Source: Lithodes maja (Eukaryota; Arthropoda; Malacostraca; Decapoda; Lithodidae). From it: a stretch of DNA of 64,000 nucleotides. A program made the position numbers and the translations under genes. The stretch is from contig JBAKBP010001406.1 of NCBI GenBank assembly GCA_037953745.1, positions 62,001 to 126,000 on the forward strand, given 5' to 3'. This document shows positions 10,386 through 21,679 of this stretch, piece after piece (positions within the stretch are counted from its first letter, which is position 1; each line of letters starts with the position of its first letter). The notes beneath the pieces were generated by a model. It saw nothing but the letters and a program-made list of their open reading frames with translations. It made no database searches and was not told where the DNA came from.

Positions 10386-13013
10386 TTAGAAGTGCTCGAG
10401 GATGTGATAATCCCTGAAGCAGGTGGGAAAACACAGTCCCACATCACATTCTTCACACATCGTTCGGGTGTCTGTCCGTTTTGGTGTGCGTCTGCCTGTG
10501 TTGCGACACACATGACACCGTCTGCGTGGGTTGGGTTTTACTTGGTTGGGCGGGACAAAATCGCAAAAGTGGCGTTGTGTCAGTCTGGCGGGGCCTTCTG
10601 GTGCTTGAAAACGAGCTGCGGGACGTTGCTGGCGGCGTGGACCATCCCTGAAGAAGAACAGAAGCTCCCGTGCAAGTTCGATGCAGTACGACTCCATCGT
10701 CTCAACTTCACCTGTTATTTGATGATATTGGATGTGGCAGTTGTAGAGGGTGAGGTCGAGTAGGTGGAAAAATAGTTTTTTATACCACCTCATCGTCTTC
10801 CTGGCACACTCGACCGACGATATGACAGAGTCTGACTTGTCAACCAGCCGCATGTTGATGTTGTAGTCAATGATTGCAACTGGTTTTTTGACCGCCTCAC
10901 CTGTGGCTCTATCACAGCGTTTGGTGTCCTCTAAGCGGGTCAGGTGGATACTGGTGAGGATATTGACGTCACGATTGTCCATCCACGAGAGCATCAAGAT
11001 ATTATTTGCCTGGAGGTGGATGATGGAGCCCTTTTCCTGCCTTTTGGGTAGCTCTGGCATGTAGACACGATTCCTCCTGACGGTGCCACAGACGCCAGTG
11101 TTTCTGCTGTACAGGAATTTGGCAAGGGAAGGGCTGGTGTACCAGTTGTCGAGGTACAAGATGTGGCCCCTGTCCAAATATCCCTCCAACATGGTGATGA
11201 CAACGGCCCCAGATATCCCATATGTCCTCTCCTCCACCAGTTCAGTGACCTTGCCCATGTAGAGGATGATGTCCTGGATGTAGCCGGTTTTGCAGTCGCA
11301 CATCACGAACAGTTTCAGGCCATAACGGTGACACTTGCTGGGGATGTACTGTCGGATGCTAATATTCCCCCTCCATAGCACCAGACTCTCATCAATGATT
11401 AGTTTTTGGTAAGGTTTGAAGGAGGCTGCAAACTTAGTTTTCAGGTATTCAAATATAGGTCTTATCCTCTCCATCGGGTCTTTGGTATGCCTGGGGCGTT
11501 CCTGGTTCCTGGTGTGGCTTGCCAGGCTATCAATAAAGTGCAGGTTTCCCATGATTGCCATGAATCTATTCCTGCTCATGACTTTCCCAAAGAAGGGGGT
11601 TGCGATGAGGGGATCACATGACCAGTACTTCCTGAGAGACGTCTTCTTGGTGACCCCCATCAGGATGACCAGTGCCAGGAATGCGTAGAACTCATCGGAA
11701 GACAAATCCACCAATGAGAGACGTGCCGAGTTCCTCTTCTGCTCCTTCCCTGCCATAAAATAATAGTTGCACCAGTTCGTCTGGTCAACAATCAAGCCGA
11801 CAAGGTTGGCAGTGAAGAACTGCAGAAAAACACCCAGTCTTGTGGTGTCAGGTCCACGATTGGGCATGGTAGGGCCGGCCTCAGCTGCCCCCAAAAAGTG
11901 GTATTGTCCTGGTAGATAGTTCTCCCCATCCACCCAATCCCACCTATCAGTGCCTTCGTCGTCGCTAGATGGGGCATCGGGCTCATCAGGGTCATCGTCA
12001 GGGGCACCGGGGCGGGTTGGGCGGGTGCGGGTGGAGCGTGGGCGGCATGGGCGAGAGGTGGACCTGGGTCTGGAGCTAGACCTCGAACTTGATCTAGAGC
12101 TCGAGTCGTTATTGGGGCGTCTTATTTGCTTCACCTTCTGCATTCGGCCGCGGGTGGCACGCCCGCGAGATATGACACGCCCACGTCGTTTGCTTGCAGG
12201 GCGTTGGGGCAGATCGGGGCGTTGTGGAGAGGCTGGTGGTAATGCAGTGGCGCGGGAGGGGCCTGGTTCAGGTGAGGGAGACATTCGTGGGGGGGTGTAC
12301 GGGATGGAGCTTGAAGGTGATAGTGGGGGTGAAGAATGGCGAGGCGGAGAGTCTGGTAGTAGTGGTGGTGATGGTGGTGACTCATCCCCCCCCTCGTGCT
12401 CTGGGTCAGGAGGGAAGAGGGAGCGTTTTGGGTCACGTGACTGCCCTTGTCTCGCACCACGTTGTGCCATTTCTCCATCACCAGGTTGTTCTATTTGTCC
12501 ATCACCACGTTGTTGTTCGTCACTATGTTTATGACGACCATAGAACCTCCCCGGGGTATTATTCTTGAGTGGGGAGATTATGCGAAGTGGGGGAGAAGGC
12601 AGGCGGGGTTGTGGGGGTACCTCCTCTATACTCCCAGACTCGCCCCTTCTTCTCTTCAATCCCTTTCGTTTTTCCCCAGGTACACGCACGTAATTTTGAG
12701 GGTCAGCAGGTTCATCTGCAACAACAACCTCTTCCCCACTTTCTGAGGATTCAGTGGGGTCTTGGGAAAGTGGGCGGCGGGGAGGTACACTTGCCCCTTG
12801 CTGTCTTTGTGACGGCCTACGCCGCCTGACAGGAATCTGAGCAAGCTCTTCCTCTAGCTCTCTTATTTCGGCTTGGGAGGCGGCATACTCGTCTCCAGAC
12901 TCGTCCAATGCCGAGTCAGTGTCACTATCAGGGCTGTCAGTGTCGTACAGTATATCCATGACCTCCTCTGTACTGCAGGGGCGGGTAAGGCGGGCACTAT
13001 AACGTCGAGACAT
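10386..13013 (-). CDS. piggyBac transposase, 875 aa, intact
   Basis: This is a cut-and-paste transposase that excises its element and reinserts it at TTAA in the nucleus. Residues 1 to about 365 are low complexity: acidic stretches, Pro/Ser runs and an Arg-Ser-rich block. The DDE domain follows, with the expected catalytic Asp motifs IIDESLVLW (about 541), LYLDNWYTS (about 621) and WMDNRDVN (about 680). The C-terminus is a Cys-rich zinc-binding domain starting CHVC (about 836-870). There is no internal stop. Family members are often near 600 aa, so the N-terminal extension is long. The start at 13013 is the first ATG of the frame. It lies inside the piggyBac ends and is the only gene of that element. 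Confidence 0.95.
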   Translation of the reverse strand: MSRRYSARLTRPCSTEEVMDILYDTDSPDSDTDSALDESGDEYAASQAEIRELEEELAQIPVRRRRPSQRQQGASVPPRRPLSQDPTESSESGEEVVVADEPADPQNYVRVPGEKRKGLKRRRGESGSIEEVPPQPRLPSPPLRIISPLKNNTPGRFYGRHKHSDEQQRGDGQIEQPGDGEMAQRGARQGQSRDPKRSLFPPDPEHEGGDESPPSPPLLPDSPPRHSSPPLSPSSSIPYTPPRMSPSPEPGPSRATALPPASPQRPDLPQRPASKRRGRVISRGRATRGRMQKVKQIRRPNNDSSSRSSSRSSSRPRSTSRPCRPRSTRTRPTRPGAPDDDPDEPDAPSSDDEGTDRWDWVDGENYLPGQYHFLGAAEAGPTMPNRGPDTTRLGVFLQFFTANLVGLIVDQTNWCNYYFMAGKEQKRNSARLSLVDLSSDEFYAFLALVILMGVTKKTSLRKYWSCDPLIATPFFGKVMSRNRFMAIMGNLHFIDSLASHTRNQERPRHTKDPMERIRPIFEYLKTKFAASFKPYQKLIIDESLVLWRGNISIRQYIPSKCHRYGLKLFVMCDCKTGYIQDIILYMGKVTELVEERTYGISGAVVITMLEGYLDRGHILYLDNWYTSPSLAKFLYSRNTGVCGTVRRNRVYMPELPKRQEKGSIIHLQANNILMLSWMDNRDVNILTSIHLTRLEDTKRCDRATGEAVKKPVAIIDYNINMRLVDKSDSVISSVECARKTMRWYKKLFFHLLDLTLYNCHIQYHQITGEVETMESYCIELARELLFFFRDGPRRQQRPAARFQAPEGPARLTQRHFCDFVPPNQVKPNPRRRCHVCRNTGRRTPKRTDTRTMCEECDVGLCFPTCFRDYHILEHF

Positions 13014-13260
13014 GGTGTTTCACTCGAGAGGGTGCGTGGTAAACTGACCATGAGTTGTGGGAAGGCGGGTGCCCTCTTCCGTCCCCGCGCGCGCGCGCGT
13101 ATGGACAAAACGTTTTGGAATTAGTCTGCCAGATCCCAAAGTAGTTCCCATATAAATCTAGAGCCATTCTGAGACTTACGACTGGAGCTATAAGAGTGAC
13201 GCGTTAGGGTCGTCTCTGGGGCTGTGCGTTACATACATAGCCGACGCGTCAGACGCGTCA

Positions 13261-13275
13261 CTGGGGCTCCACGGG
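13261..13275 (-). repeat. piggyBac right terminal inverted repeat
   Basis: Read on the minus strand, CCCGTGGAGCCCCAG abuts TTAA (13276-13279). Just inside it lie repeated GACGCGTC-type motifs. Confidence 0.8.
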
Positions 13276-14485
13276 TTAAGGGTCATATTCCTTTTGGGAC
13301 TTCTGTGAGACTTTTTTGTTATTACTCTAGACCCATCGATAGAGTCTGGCACAAGTCTCAAATTTCCAAATTACCCTCCTTCAGTTTCTATCCCTCTATC
13401 TGTGTCTTTGTTTTTAATTTCCTTTCAGATCGCTCCATAGCTGCAGTTGTGGATAGCCATCGTTCACTTCCTCAACCTATCATCTTCGGTGTTCCTTAAG
13501 GTTCTGTCCTGTCTCCAATTCTCTTTCTAATATTTATTAATGATCTCTTCAACTGTACCAGTAGGCCTAGTCCTATCCACTCATATGCAGATGACTCTAC
13601 CTTACTCTATTCAACTAATTTTTCACAGCAACCCACCATGCAATCATTCCACTACTCACGTAAAAGGGCCACAGAGCGCCTATCTTCCGATCTATCAGTT
13701 ATTTCTAGTTGGGGTCGAGAAAATCTTGTAACACCTCTAAGACCCAATAAATATCTCCGTCTATCTCTCCATCGCAATCTTCTGAAAAACTATCAATTAT
13801 TTTTCAACAATACACAAATCAACCCTTCATCTCTTCTCAATATTCTAGGTGTATCTTGTTTCATCCGACCTTTCTTGGAAAGATCATACTACCACTCTTG
13901 CTAAACCAGATTCCCAAAAGTTAGCTATGCTTAACCATCTACGCGGGTTCTTCACCCCAGCACAGATTCTTGCACACTGCGTCCCAATATTGAGTATTGT
14001 TCTCATGTGTGGGGAGGCTCCACCCATACTGTACTTAGCAAAAGAGTAGAATCCAAAGCATTTCTCCTTATCAACTCACTTCCTCTTACTAGTTCCCTAC
14101 AATCTCTTTCTACATGCCGCAATGTTGCATCCTTTTCATTCTTCTATCGTTATTGCAACCATAAGTGTTGTTCAGATCTCTCTCAGTGTATACCCCCTCA
14201 TCTGTGGCGAGTGTGAGGTACCCGCCTTTCAACACAGTCCCACTCCTATTCTGTCCATCTCTCCAACCCAAGAATTGGCAAATTTTCTCAATATTTCTTC
14301 TACTCAAAACGTGAATTCTGGAACTCTCTCATTCAGTTTTTCCTCTATCCTATGACTTTAACTGCTTTAAACTTCGTGTGTCCAGGCATTTTGATGCAAA
14401 CTTCCCTTGACTCTGTCACCCTTTTGGCTTTGGGGGAGACACTCATACAGGCAACCTGCCTTTTGTCTCCTTGATAGACATAGAC
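13276..14485 (+). pseudogene. L-family LINE (L3), second part: RT core, C-terminus and 3' UTR
   Basis: This continues the RT of 8908-9533. The conceptual reading has IDRVWHKSQ, then GVP followed by an in-frame TAA where other copies have Gln, then GSVLSPILFLIFINDLF, then HSYADDSTLLYST, which contains the YADD catalytic box. The C-terminal region and the 3' UTR shared by all L copies follow, ending near 14485. Stops and shifts make it a pseudogene, although the YADD box survives. Confidence 0.87.
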
Positions 14486-14668
14486 AAAAATATAACGTAG
14501 CAAGTATTGGTTATTAGTTATTACTTAATATGTATTCTTCTCTATATTCGAAAATAATCAGTTAAAGCAAACTATACAATACAAGAGAGAAGGTATTGTA
14601 TCAGATATAAAAAGTGGTGCTGTTACCGGATGCCTCTATTCCTGGGCTACAGTTTATGACATTGTAAA

Positions 14669-14694
14669 TATATATATATATATATATATATATA
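14669..14694. repeat. (TA)n microsatellite
   Basis: About 13 TA dinucleotides in a row. Confidence 0.95.
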
Positions 14695-14787
14695 GGACAT
14701 CGTTACATTATCTAAACTGTTTTGTTCAATTTGGGGGACGCATATGTTTTACAATATGGCAACCAGTTGACGAAATATATTTAGTTA

Positions 14788-15129
14788 TTATGTTCCTTCC
14801 AACAACCAACTATACTCCTAAAATCGATTAATGAAATTTACAAACACATGTGGCAGTCCGTGGATTCGAATCCAGGATGCTCACACCGAAAATCAACACC
14901 TTATGCATCGCACCACGAAGACGGTTAAAGAATGGTGGACACTGCCTACGATTTATTATGCAACTTCGAATCCTGCATATCAATCTAAGCATGTACACAC
15001 ATCCCAACTGCAACTCACGTAGGCTATGCATATGTGAATGGAAAGAGCAATTAATGGGGCCTGAACCACTAGGGAAGTCCTCTCGATAAATTACCCCTGA
15101 ACCAATATCAATTATTATGTTCCTTCCAA
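14788..15129 (-). repeat. Single inverted copy of the 327-bp satellite unit
   Basis: The minus strand matches one complete unit of the 1-2573 array, including the B-box-like string. TATGTTCCTTCCAAC occurs at both ends, so the piece is one unit plus a short overlap. It shows that the unit is also dispersed. Confidence 0.95.
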
Positions 15130-15469
15130 CTAGGAAGGAATTTTGGAGGTCTGAGGGTTTGTTGAGGTATTCGTTACCTCTTTGACTCTTAGAGAGCCTT
15201 CCAAAGCTGAATGATAGCCTCAATAAAGTGGGACAATACATTCTACTACTGAAAGGGTTAATGTTATATTTCAGAATGAGGAGGGTGAATATTCTGGAGC
15301 TGTGGGATGTAAGGCGACAGCTGGCAGCGTACCTTCCTCACTCCGCTCTAGTCAGTATTAATGCCTTATTTAGTGAACAGTTATAATAGTTTCATATTAT
15401 CACTAACCCACCAATTACTTACAAATAAACCAAATTTATGAAATCAATGAAACTACAATACATGTAGTA
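15130..15469. other. No gene recognised
   Basis: I see no supportable ORF or repeat. A TTAA preceded by CTGAAAGGG near 15245-15256 resembles the end of a TTAA element, but no partner end was found. Confidence 0.4.
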
Positions 15470-15537
15470 CTCCAAGGATTCGAACCAAGGATACTCGAAC
15501 ACCAATTCAGCGCACTAACCATTACGCTATCAAGACA
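15470..15537 (-). tRNA. tRNA-like sequence, probably pseudogene or SINE head
   Basis: On the minus strand a D-arm-like TAGCGTAATGGTTAGTGC is followed by a perfect B-box GGTTCGAATCC at a tRNA-like distance. The anticodon stem has mismatches, so an isotype cannot be assigned. The downstream flank resembles the flank of the 327-bp unit, which suggests a related repeat rather than an active tRNA. Confidence 0.45.
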
Positions 15538-17785
15538 GTTAGCTCAAAAAGCCATATCATTCTGTTTGACTATATGTGTTTAGTTAGACTATACAGTATA
15601 AATAGTGTATTCAATTAGTTTGATTAATACATGCATTAAAAGTAAGATGACAGCACTGAAACATTCATGTAGATTAGTTACCGTAACTTAGAAGACAAAA
15701 TATATTCTGAAGAACGTAGTGCGAAATTAGTGGCGACATGTGCATAAATAAACTTCTGATTATATTTTCTTCTTCATCTACTTAGTTAAGGTATCAAAAC
15801 GATCCCTATACAGGGTGTCCCTCGAGTTATGTCAGACACTTTCAGAAATAAAAGATTATGTAATTATAAGAACAAAATGTATGCCTTTTGCTGCGCCAGT
15901 GTTTGGTAATCAGTCATTTAAATTTGATGGTTAGTGAATGAGATGAAGTAGGGAGGGAGGGAGTACGCTGGTGTCACTATGAGGAAGTTTACTCATAATT
16001 ATGTTTTCGTTATGCCATGAAACGTTGAAAAAGGGAATAATTTTAAATTGCCATTGTATATATTTGTCAATTAGGATAATATGAAGCACTGAAGTATTGT
16101 AATTAGCAGTTACACCTGCTCTACTGTAATGAAACTCGGCACAATGCATCAGTTCGCGCAAAGTTTTAATCTTGATCACAGGAACACACAAGCCTTTTTC
16201 TAGCACACACACACACACACACTTACACCACCTCACATCAACAAAATAAGTTATACATTATCATCATTGCCGGCAACTTGTTGTTCTCCTGGGGAACTCC
16301 AATTTACCAATATCTCCTGGTGATATAATTATACAATAGTCATACCATGAACATTACCAAAATTACCTTAGCTAATGTCGATCCTTCTCTAATAATTATG
16401 AAGTCGTGTTAAATCATTAAGAAGCTATATTCCAGTGTTAGTCTACCATGCACAATTGTATAGAGTGCTTGCAATTGTCTGTTTCTATTCCACTAACTTC
16501 AATATTTTTCAGCTTGATATATATTGATCATGCTTTAAATTATTTATAATATACAGTCAAATTGCATGGCACGCCTTTAAACTCAAGTAGGGATATAATG
16601 TTTTGTAAAGTATTAGCTATAAATCTTTTGCTCCTCCATGAGAGATTGTGCCTATAATTTGTCCAAAAAAGGATCTATTCTTGTTGGGAGTCATGTCTAT
16701 ATTCCACATTAATATTTGTCATGAACATTTGTCTCTATAATGTGCCTGCGAAGTCCCAGTTTCTACCCATAGGCTTATCTTTATTGTGATGTTCTTATAT
16801 ATTTTTGTTTTCAAGTATTCTATTGCAATAACTATGTTGATTGTACAGTCACGAGTATCAATGTTTCAACATCAACCAGATGACGTTAACTCCTTCATCA
16901 CGAGAGGTTTATATAAGCTGAATAAACTCATCTGACGGTAGCTTGAATTAAATAAAGAAATAATTGTGAATTTGAATACAAAATTTATTAATACCTTTGG
17001 AGATGAAGGGGCGAATATTATCTGGTTGGTGTCGCAGTATTTATGCTCGTGATTGTACAGTAGCTGGAATACAACAAATGTGATGTGCAGGTCCATGGTA
17101 CCCTGGATATGGGCCTAAAGTTTGGACTACTGGAGCAGCGGAGGACCAGCATCTATGTACCCCGGGGGAACAGTCCTGCCTCCTTGGTGGCTGCCACACC
17201 TGCCCTCAACACGGTTAATTCACAGTTTATTCACAGTTTAATATTAAAATAAGTTACCAGGATGCTGGTAAACGGTATATATGCATATGTATACTTTCAT
17301 AGAGAGCACCTTGGTATATATTAATTATATGTTTGTTTCGTACAATATTGGAACTTATCGCTTTGATATTTGATTATGCCATTTTCAGTGGTTTCTATGT
17401 GAGTACATTATAGTCAAATTAACCAAAATTGAACTGTACCTTCTAACATATAATATTATTACAAACAGTTAATTATGCAAACACCTTACCATTAAGAGGC
17501 CGCTCAATTTTGTGTACAATTTATCAAATAACATTAAACTTATTATTTGGTCAGTTAACTGTGAATTCAAAGCCATGCTTTATATCAAAAATATCATAAA
17601 TTACCTTTTGATCCCTGACAATTATGTGAAGAGAGTTCAGCTTCTCTGTCGAATTATACCGTTGATAAGTGCATATCTGCATGTAGTCGGAGTTCGAAGG
17701 TCAATAGTGAATCAATATTAAAGGTATTATTGTGAATACATATATATTAATTTGAGTTTTAAAACTTTAGTAATTTTTTCCTTAA
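15538..17785. other. AT-rich stretch without a recognised gene
   Basis: ORFs up to 101 codons exist on both strands, but none has a recognisable domain. A (CA)n run lies at 16204-16222. I see no element ends or known motifs. Confidence 0.5.
16204..16222. repeat. (CA)n microsatellite
   Basis: About nine CA dinucleotides in a row. Confidence 0.95.
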
Positions 17786-18266
17786 CCCTTCCTACCCGGT
17801 CTGCCTTAGGTAAGGACAGCACGAAAGAAGGGCCGCTACCCGGTATGCCTTATCTAAGGCATGAGCTTAATAGCCTAATTAAGCTTGGTCCGAACGTCGT
17901 GCGTACGACTTATGTCAACAAACCCAAGCCTTCGTCACCGCACCTCCGAAAACAAGAAGGAGAAGACTCCTCAATGTTATTGTTCTGACGTCATGACGAA
18001 ATTAGTGTCTAAAAAGCCCCCATATTGGCAACATCTCTGCAATATTGGCTCCACTGAAATCGTCATCACAACTGAACCAGTTGACTTACAGAGCTCTACT
18101 CAATGCCAAAATACAGATTGAAAACCGCACTACAATTATAGATGAGTGGGAAAGTTCTGGCAGTGAAAATAAACATAAATACGGTAGCCTAGGCCTAGAC
18201 GTTTTTCAGCCATATCGCCCGGGTAGGGGCGACCGTCATTTGGTAAGACAGCCCGGGGAGGAAGGG
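17786..18266. mobile_element. TTAA-flanked MITE, 481 bp
   Basis: TTAA is found directly outside both ends (17782-17785 and 18267-18270). The ends begin CCCTTCCTACCCGG and, on the other strand, CCCTTCCTCCCCGG, and the inverted match runs about 22 bp with three mismatches. There is no transposase inside. TTAA plus CCC ends fits a piggyBac-type non-autonomous element; its termini differ from those of the 9534-13275 element. Confidence 0.85.
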
Positions 18267-18480
18267 TTAATGATTAATATTTCATCCAAAATGTCTCCGA
18301 GCATTACAATGATAGAAACAAGTACTTTCTAAACTACTAGGGGTAAAGCATTTGTATTTTTTCACTAGGCTAATAATAGGAAGGGATTCAGAATAATTAA
18401 ACAAAAAGACCTTTGACAAACTTAACTGTTGTTCAAAAGGAATTCCATATATGCAATTTCTTACAAGAATAGTATATTTG

Positions 18481-18617
18481 TCGATGCTAATGGGACTGAG
18501 ACATGGGCTCTGAAGGCAAAGGAGAGAAGAAAGCTGTATGTGATGGAGATGAGCTGCTTGAGGAGTATGTGTGTACTACTGACTCGTAGAGACATATTGA
18601 GGAATAAAGAGTTGTAA
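18481..18617 (+). pseudogene. RTE LINE RT C-terminal relic
   Basis: The reading has GTETWALK, then RKLYVMEMSCLRSM, then a degenerate V-x2-TRRD. It matches the C-terminal part of RTE reverse transcriptases (YGSETW, then LRS-x-CGVTWRDR) as in R1 at about 32900-33000. Only about 45 codons survive. Confidence 0.7.
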
Positions 18618-18625
18618 AGGGGTGT

Positions 18626-18985
18626 GTTTATGGCAGTAATCTGTTCACTTGTCACTTGTTTATTGCCAGACATTACGGAGATATGGGCACTATAACAAGG
18701 TACGGGTGGCGAAAATCGGGGCACTGACTCGGGCACGAAACACACTGTATCCTCACTCCCCTGGGCTAAGACGGTGACTGAACTCCTTGTGGTACAATAT
18801 CTGCCAAGCCCAGGGATGTGCCTCGCTACCAGATATGCAAAGTTTTAAATCCTTGCGAGATTTTGGTCAAAAATTGTCTATAAACACTTTCGGTGAAAAA
18901 TGTGCGTGTCCGAGGGCCTGTGCGCAGACTTTTCGCCGCCACTGTATATATACAGTATATAATATACTGCATATATGTATATATA
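18626..18985. other. No gene recognised
   Basis: Short overlapping ORFs only. The end of the stretch is a TA-rich run. Confidence 0.4.
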
Positions 18986-19250
18986 TTTTGTTTTTGTCTA
19001 CATTCCAACTACTCCCTCTCGGGCATAGGCTGAGAGCCTGCACAATCACCGCTCAACACTGTTAAGCCCGTGAGGTCTTGTTCCAGCCTAGGAAGTGAGA
19101 CAAGTGAAGCACGAGCTACAACCAGCCCTCGCCATTGGCGATGGCAGGTTGGCGAGTCGCCAACCTGCCATTGTAGACGAGCGGCTCTGGTTGCTCACTC
19201 AGGGCTCGAAGCAGTCCCACTTCTGAGGCTGCTTCGCCTTAATGATTCTC
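18986..19250 (-). mobile_element. SINE-like element, copy 1
   Basis: The minus strand matches 42672-42920. Shared blocks are CTGCTTCGAGCC, a block from TGTCTCACT to GGAACAAGACCTCACGGGCT, then AGGCTCTCAGCC and TGCCCGAGAGGGAGTAGTTG, followed by an A-rich tail. This copy has an additional insert of about 70 bp carrying a perfect hairpin (19141-19171). Confidence 0.8.
19141..19171. repeat. Perfect 15-bp-arm hairpin with 1-nt centre
   Basis: ATGGCAGGTTGGCGA is followed by one base and then its exact reverse complement. The hairpin is absent from the second SINE copy. Confidence 0.93.
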
Positions 19251-19258
19251 TGTCTCAC

Positions 19259-19263
19259 ATATA

Positions 19264-19312
<49 letters not shown>
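19259..19312. repeat. (TA)n microsatellite
   Basis: A long TA run with a single interruption, next to the SINE copy. Confidence 0.95.
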
Positions 19313-19314
<2 letters not shown>

Positions 19315-19334
19315 TAAATATAAACAGATAGAAA

Positions 19335-20315
19335 ATAATCTATCTATCTATTGCCTGACGCCATGATTCCCGAAGGGGAGACCACGAATTAATTGCCCCA
19401 TGCACCTGTCCCCAGTCAGTTGATGCCCCTCCTCCCATCCAACACCGCTTTCATGCATATAATTCACAACTCCATCCTTCCACCTCTTTCGGTTTACCTC
19501 TCCCACTTTGTCCATCCACTTTACTCTCATACACTCTCTTAGCCATTCTCTCGCATCCCAAACGTTACACATGACCGAACCATCTCAAGGTGTTCCTTTT
19601 CACACTTTCCAGCACATCTACATCCACATCACACCGCTCTCGTACTTCCTAATTCGTCTGTCTATCCCTCCATGTAACTCCACATGCACTTCTCAAGTAA
19701 CTCATTTCCATCCCTCTCATTCTTGGTTTGTGTTTCTCCAACAACGTTCATGCTATGTATGTCATTCTCAGGATTACCACACTATCATGCAAGTACTTCT
19801 TAACTTCCATGCTGACCACCCTATTTCTTGTTACTGCTTTTAGCGTTCCTACAACCCTCTTCTCCTGTTGCACCCTCTCCCGCACATCTTCATCCATACT
19901 TCCATCTTTACACAACACGCTGCCCAAATACTTAAATGAATTGACATTCTCCATAGCCTGACCTTGAATCGCCTCACACTCTGTGCATGCACCCCTTGCA
20001 AAGACCATAACCTTACTCTTCCCAGCATTTACCTTCAGATTAAGTTTTTCACACACTGTTCCAATCATATTTACCAGACCCTGCAACTCCCATTCACTAT
20101 CTCTAATCAGAACTGTATCGTCAGCAAACAGCAGTACAAGCAACTTCCACTCATGTGCTTCCCTTATCAGTGGTACACCAACATCTACTGCTCCTCCGTG
20201 TATTTCTTTCATGACTCCATCCATATATATATATTTAACAACCATGGGCACATCACACACCCTTGCTTTAACCCAACATTCAGATCAAATAAATCGCTCT
20301 GTTCATTCTCCCCAC
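19335..20315 (-). pseudogene. RTE LINE (R3), 3' part: RT core and C-terminus
   Basis: An RTE-type reverse transcriptase relic. 19748-20260 reads YMDGVMKE, then LLFADDTVL (the FADD catalytic box), then NLKVNAGKSKVMVF and GTLKAVTRNRVVS. 19348-19572 encodes a C-terminal tail like that of R1. The 3' end is a (GATA)n-like tail, as in R1. Frameshifts separate the pieces. The copy continues at 21680 after a solo LTR. Confidence 0.88.
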
Positions 20316-21679
20316 TGTTACGTTATGAGCGGGGTTCGAACCCATAACATAAAGAAACATTCCACGAAAACCACAGAACGAGGACTTATTACTTAGCCTC
20401 ACAAAATGCGGTAAATATGACTATCATTTTCAGTCAAGAAGAAGTGGCATGTTAAACTTCCACAAAAACTAGCGACTCTCTTTGTAGTCACTAAAACCTT
20501 GGTAGGTGAAAAGATGTGGCAAGTTCATAAAATATCAGTTGATATCAAATGGCTGTTTTAGCCTAACACCCCAAAGGTATTCCTTTCTCATCACTCGTTC
20601 AGAATTAGTTATCTTTAGTTACTTTGACTAAGATTTATCCCAACAATCAAGAGAATAATATATTAGCACAAAGGTAAAATGTAAAGAATATGTAAAATAA
20701 AATTATAATTTATTTACATGATTAATTATACACAAAAGTTAATTCTAGTGAAAATATCAAAGTGAGAAACATTGAAGCGAAATAATAAAGACACTCTTAA
20801 GAAAAATAATACATAGTTACATAATTACCCTCCAAGAGAGTAAGGGAAAGCAATCAATAAACATAGACAAATCCTAGGCTATACTTATTCAACTCATGGT
20901 GATTCATTTACAAACGAACTCAGGGCAGGTCAGCTTTAGATGGTGGTGGAGATTACACTACCGTCCTCAATTAGTTAAAATATGACTTCAGAGGCTATCA
21001 ACCCTATTAGATTATTAAGCCAGCACACTGTAAGTCAAGAATAACGTCAGGGCTGGAGCCTTTCTGCGAAAACTTCAGTCCCTTGACCGTCCTCAAGCAG
21101 AAACTACGGTATATATACCCTCAGCTCACCTGGCTCTGATACCAAACTCTGGAACTGTATTAATCATCAACTCATTATACGCTCACTGGATTAAAGTATT
21201 ACTTTTACCAAGAACTCTATGATATACTGTATAATTATCTTGTAATCAATACATACGATTAGAAAAGCCAAATACATTATTACCTAGTTATAATCAATAT
21301 TATTCATATGTCAGGCAACGAAGGAGAGAAAGAGAGTTGGAGGAAAGGAGGCAAAGGGGGAGGGGGGTGGGGCGGGGCGGGGAGTGAAATTGAGTAGGAG
21401 CAAGGGGGTAGAGGAATAGGGGGGAGAATAGAATGTGGGGATTAGTGGAAGAAAAGGGGGGATGAGGAGAAAACTGCTTCTACTACCGCACCACACTGAT
21501 GGTACACTCATGAACAAAAATATCTTCCTATATAGGATACTAAGCTGTCTACAGGTCGAATTAATTATAACATTGCATACGATATTCAATCATGAATAAT
21601 TACAGATCGCATCCACCATAATAAGCACAATACCACAATTACAACCAGTGACACTTGAATAAAATATAAATCCCTAACA
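20316..21679 (-). mobile_element. Solo LTR, 1364 bp, inside R3
   Basis: The ends are TGTTACG and CCTAACA, a TGTTA/TAACA inverted pair like the LTRs elsewhere in the window. It interrupts the R3 LINE at a point where R1 is continuous. The flanks are CCAC (20312-20315) and ACAC (21680-21683), three of four positions matching, so the target duplication is imperfect. A TATATATA box lies at 21110-21117, usable on the minus strand. No internal coding region remains. Confidence 0.75.

Larger units (their letters stand above)
9534..13275 (-). mobile_element. piggyBac DNA transposon inserted at TTAA
   Basis: TTAA lies on both sides (9530-9533 and 13276-13279). The ends start CCC and form an imperfect terminal inverted repeat of about 15 bp (CCCATACAGCCCCGG against CCCGTGGAGCCCCAG). 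The LINE reading frame continues from QYGFL to KG when one TTAA copy is dropped, which shows precise insertion. Subterminal blocks resemble those of the small element at 25916-26328. The single gene is full length. Confidence 0.95.

Noticed and set aside
11950..12534. 194-aa plus-strand ORF rich in Gly, Arg and Glu
   Set aside because: Antisense of the low-complexity N-terminus of the piggyBac transposase.
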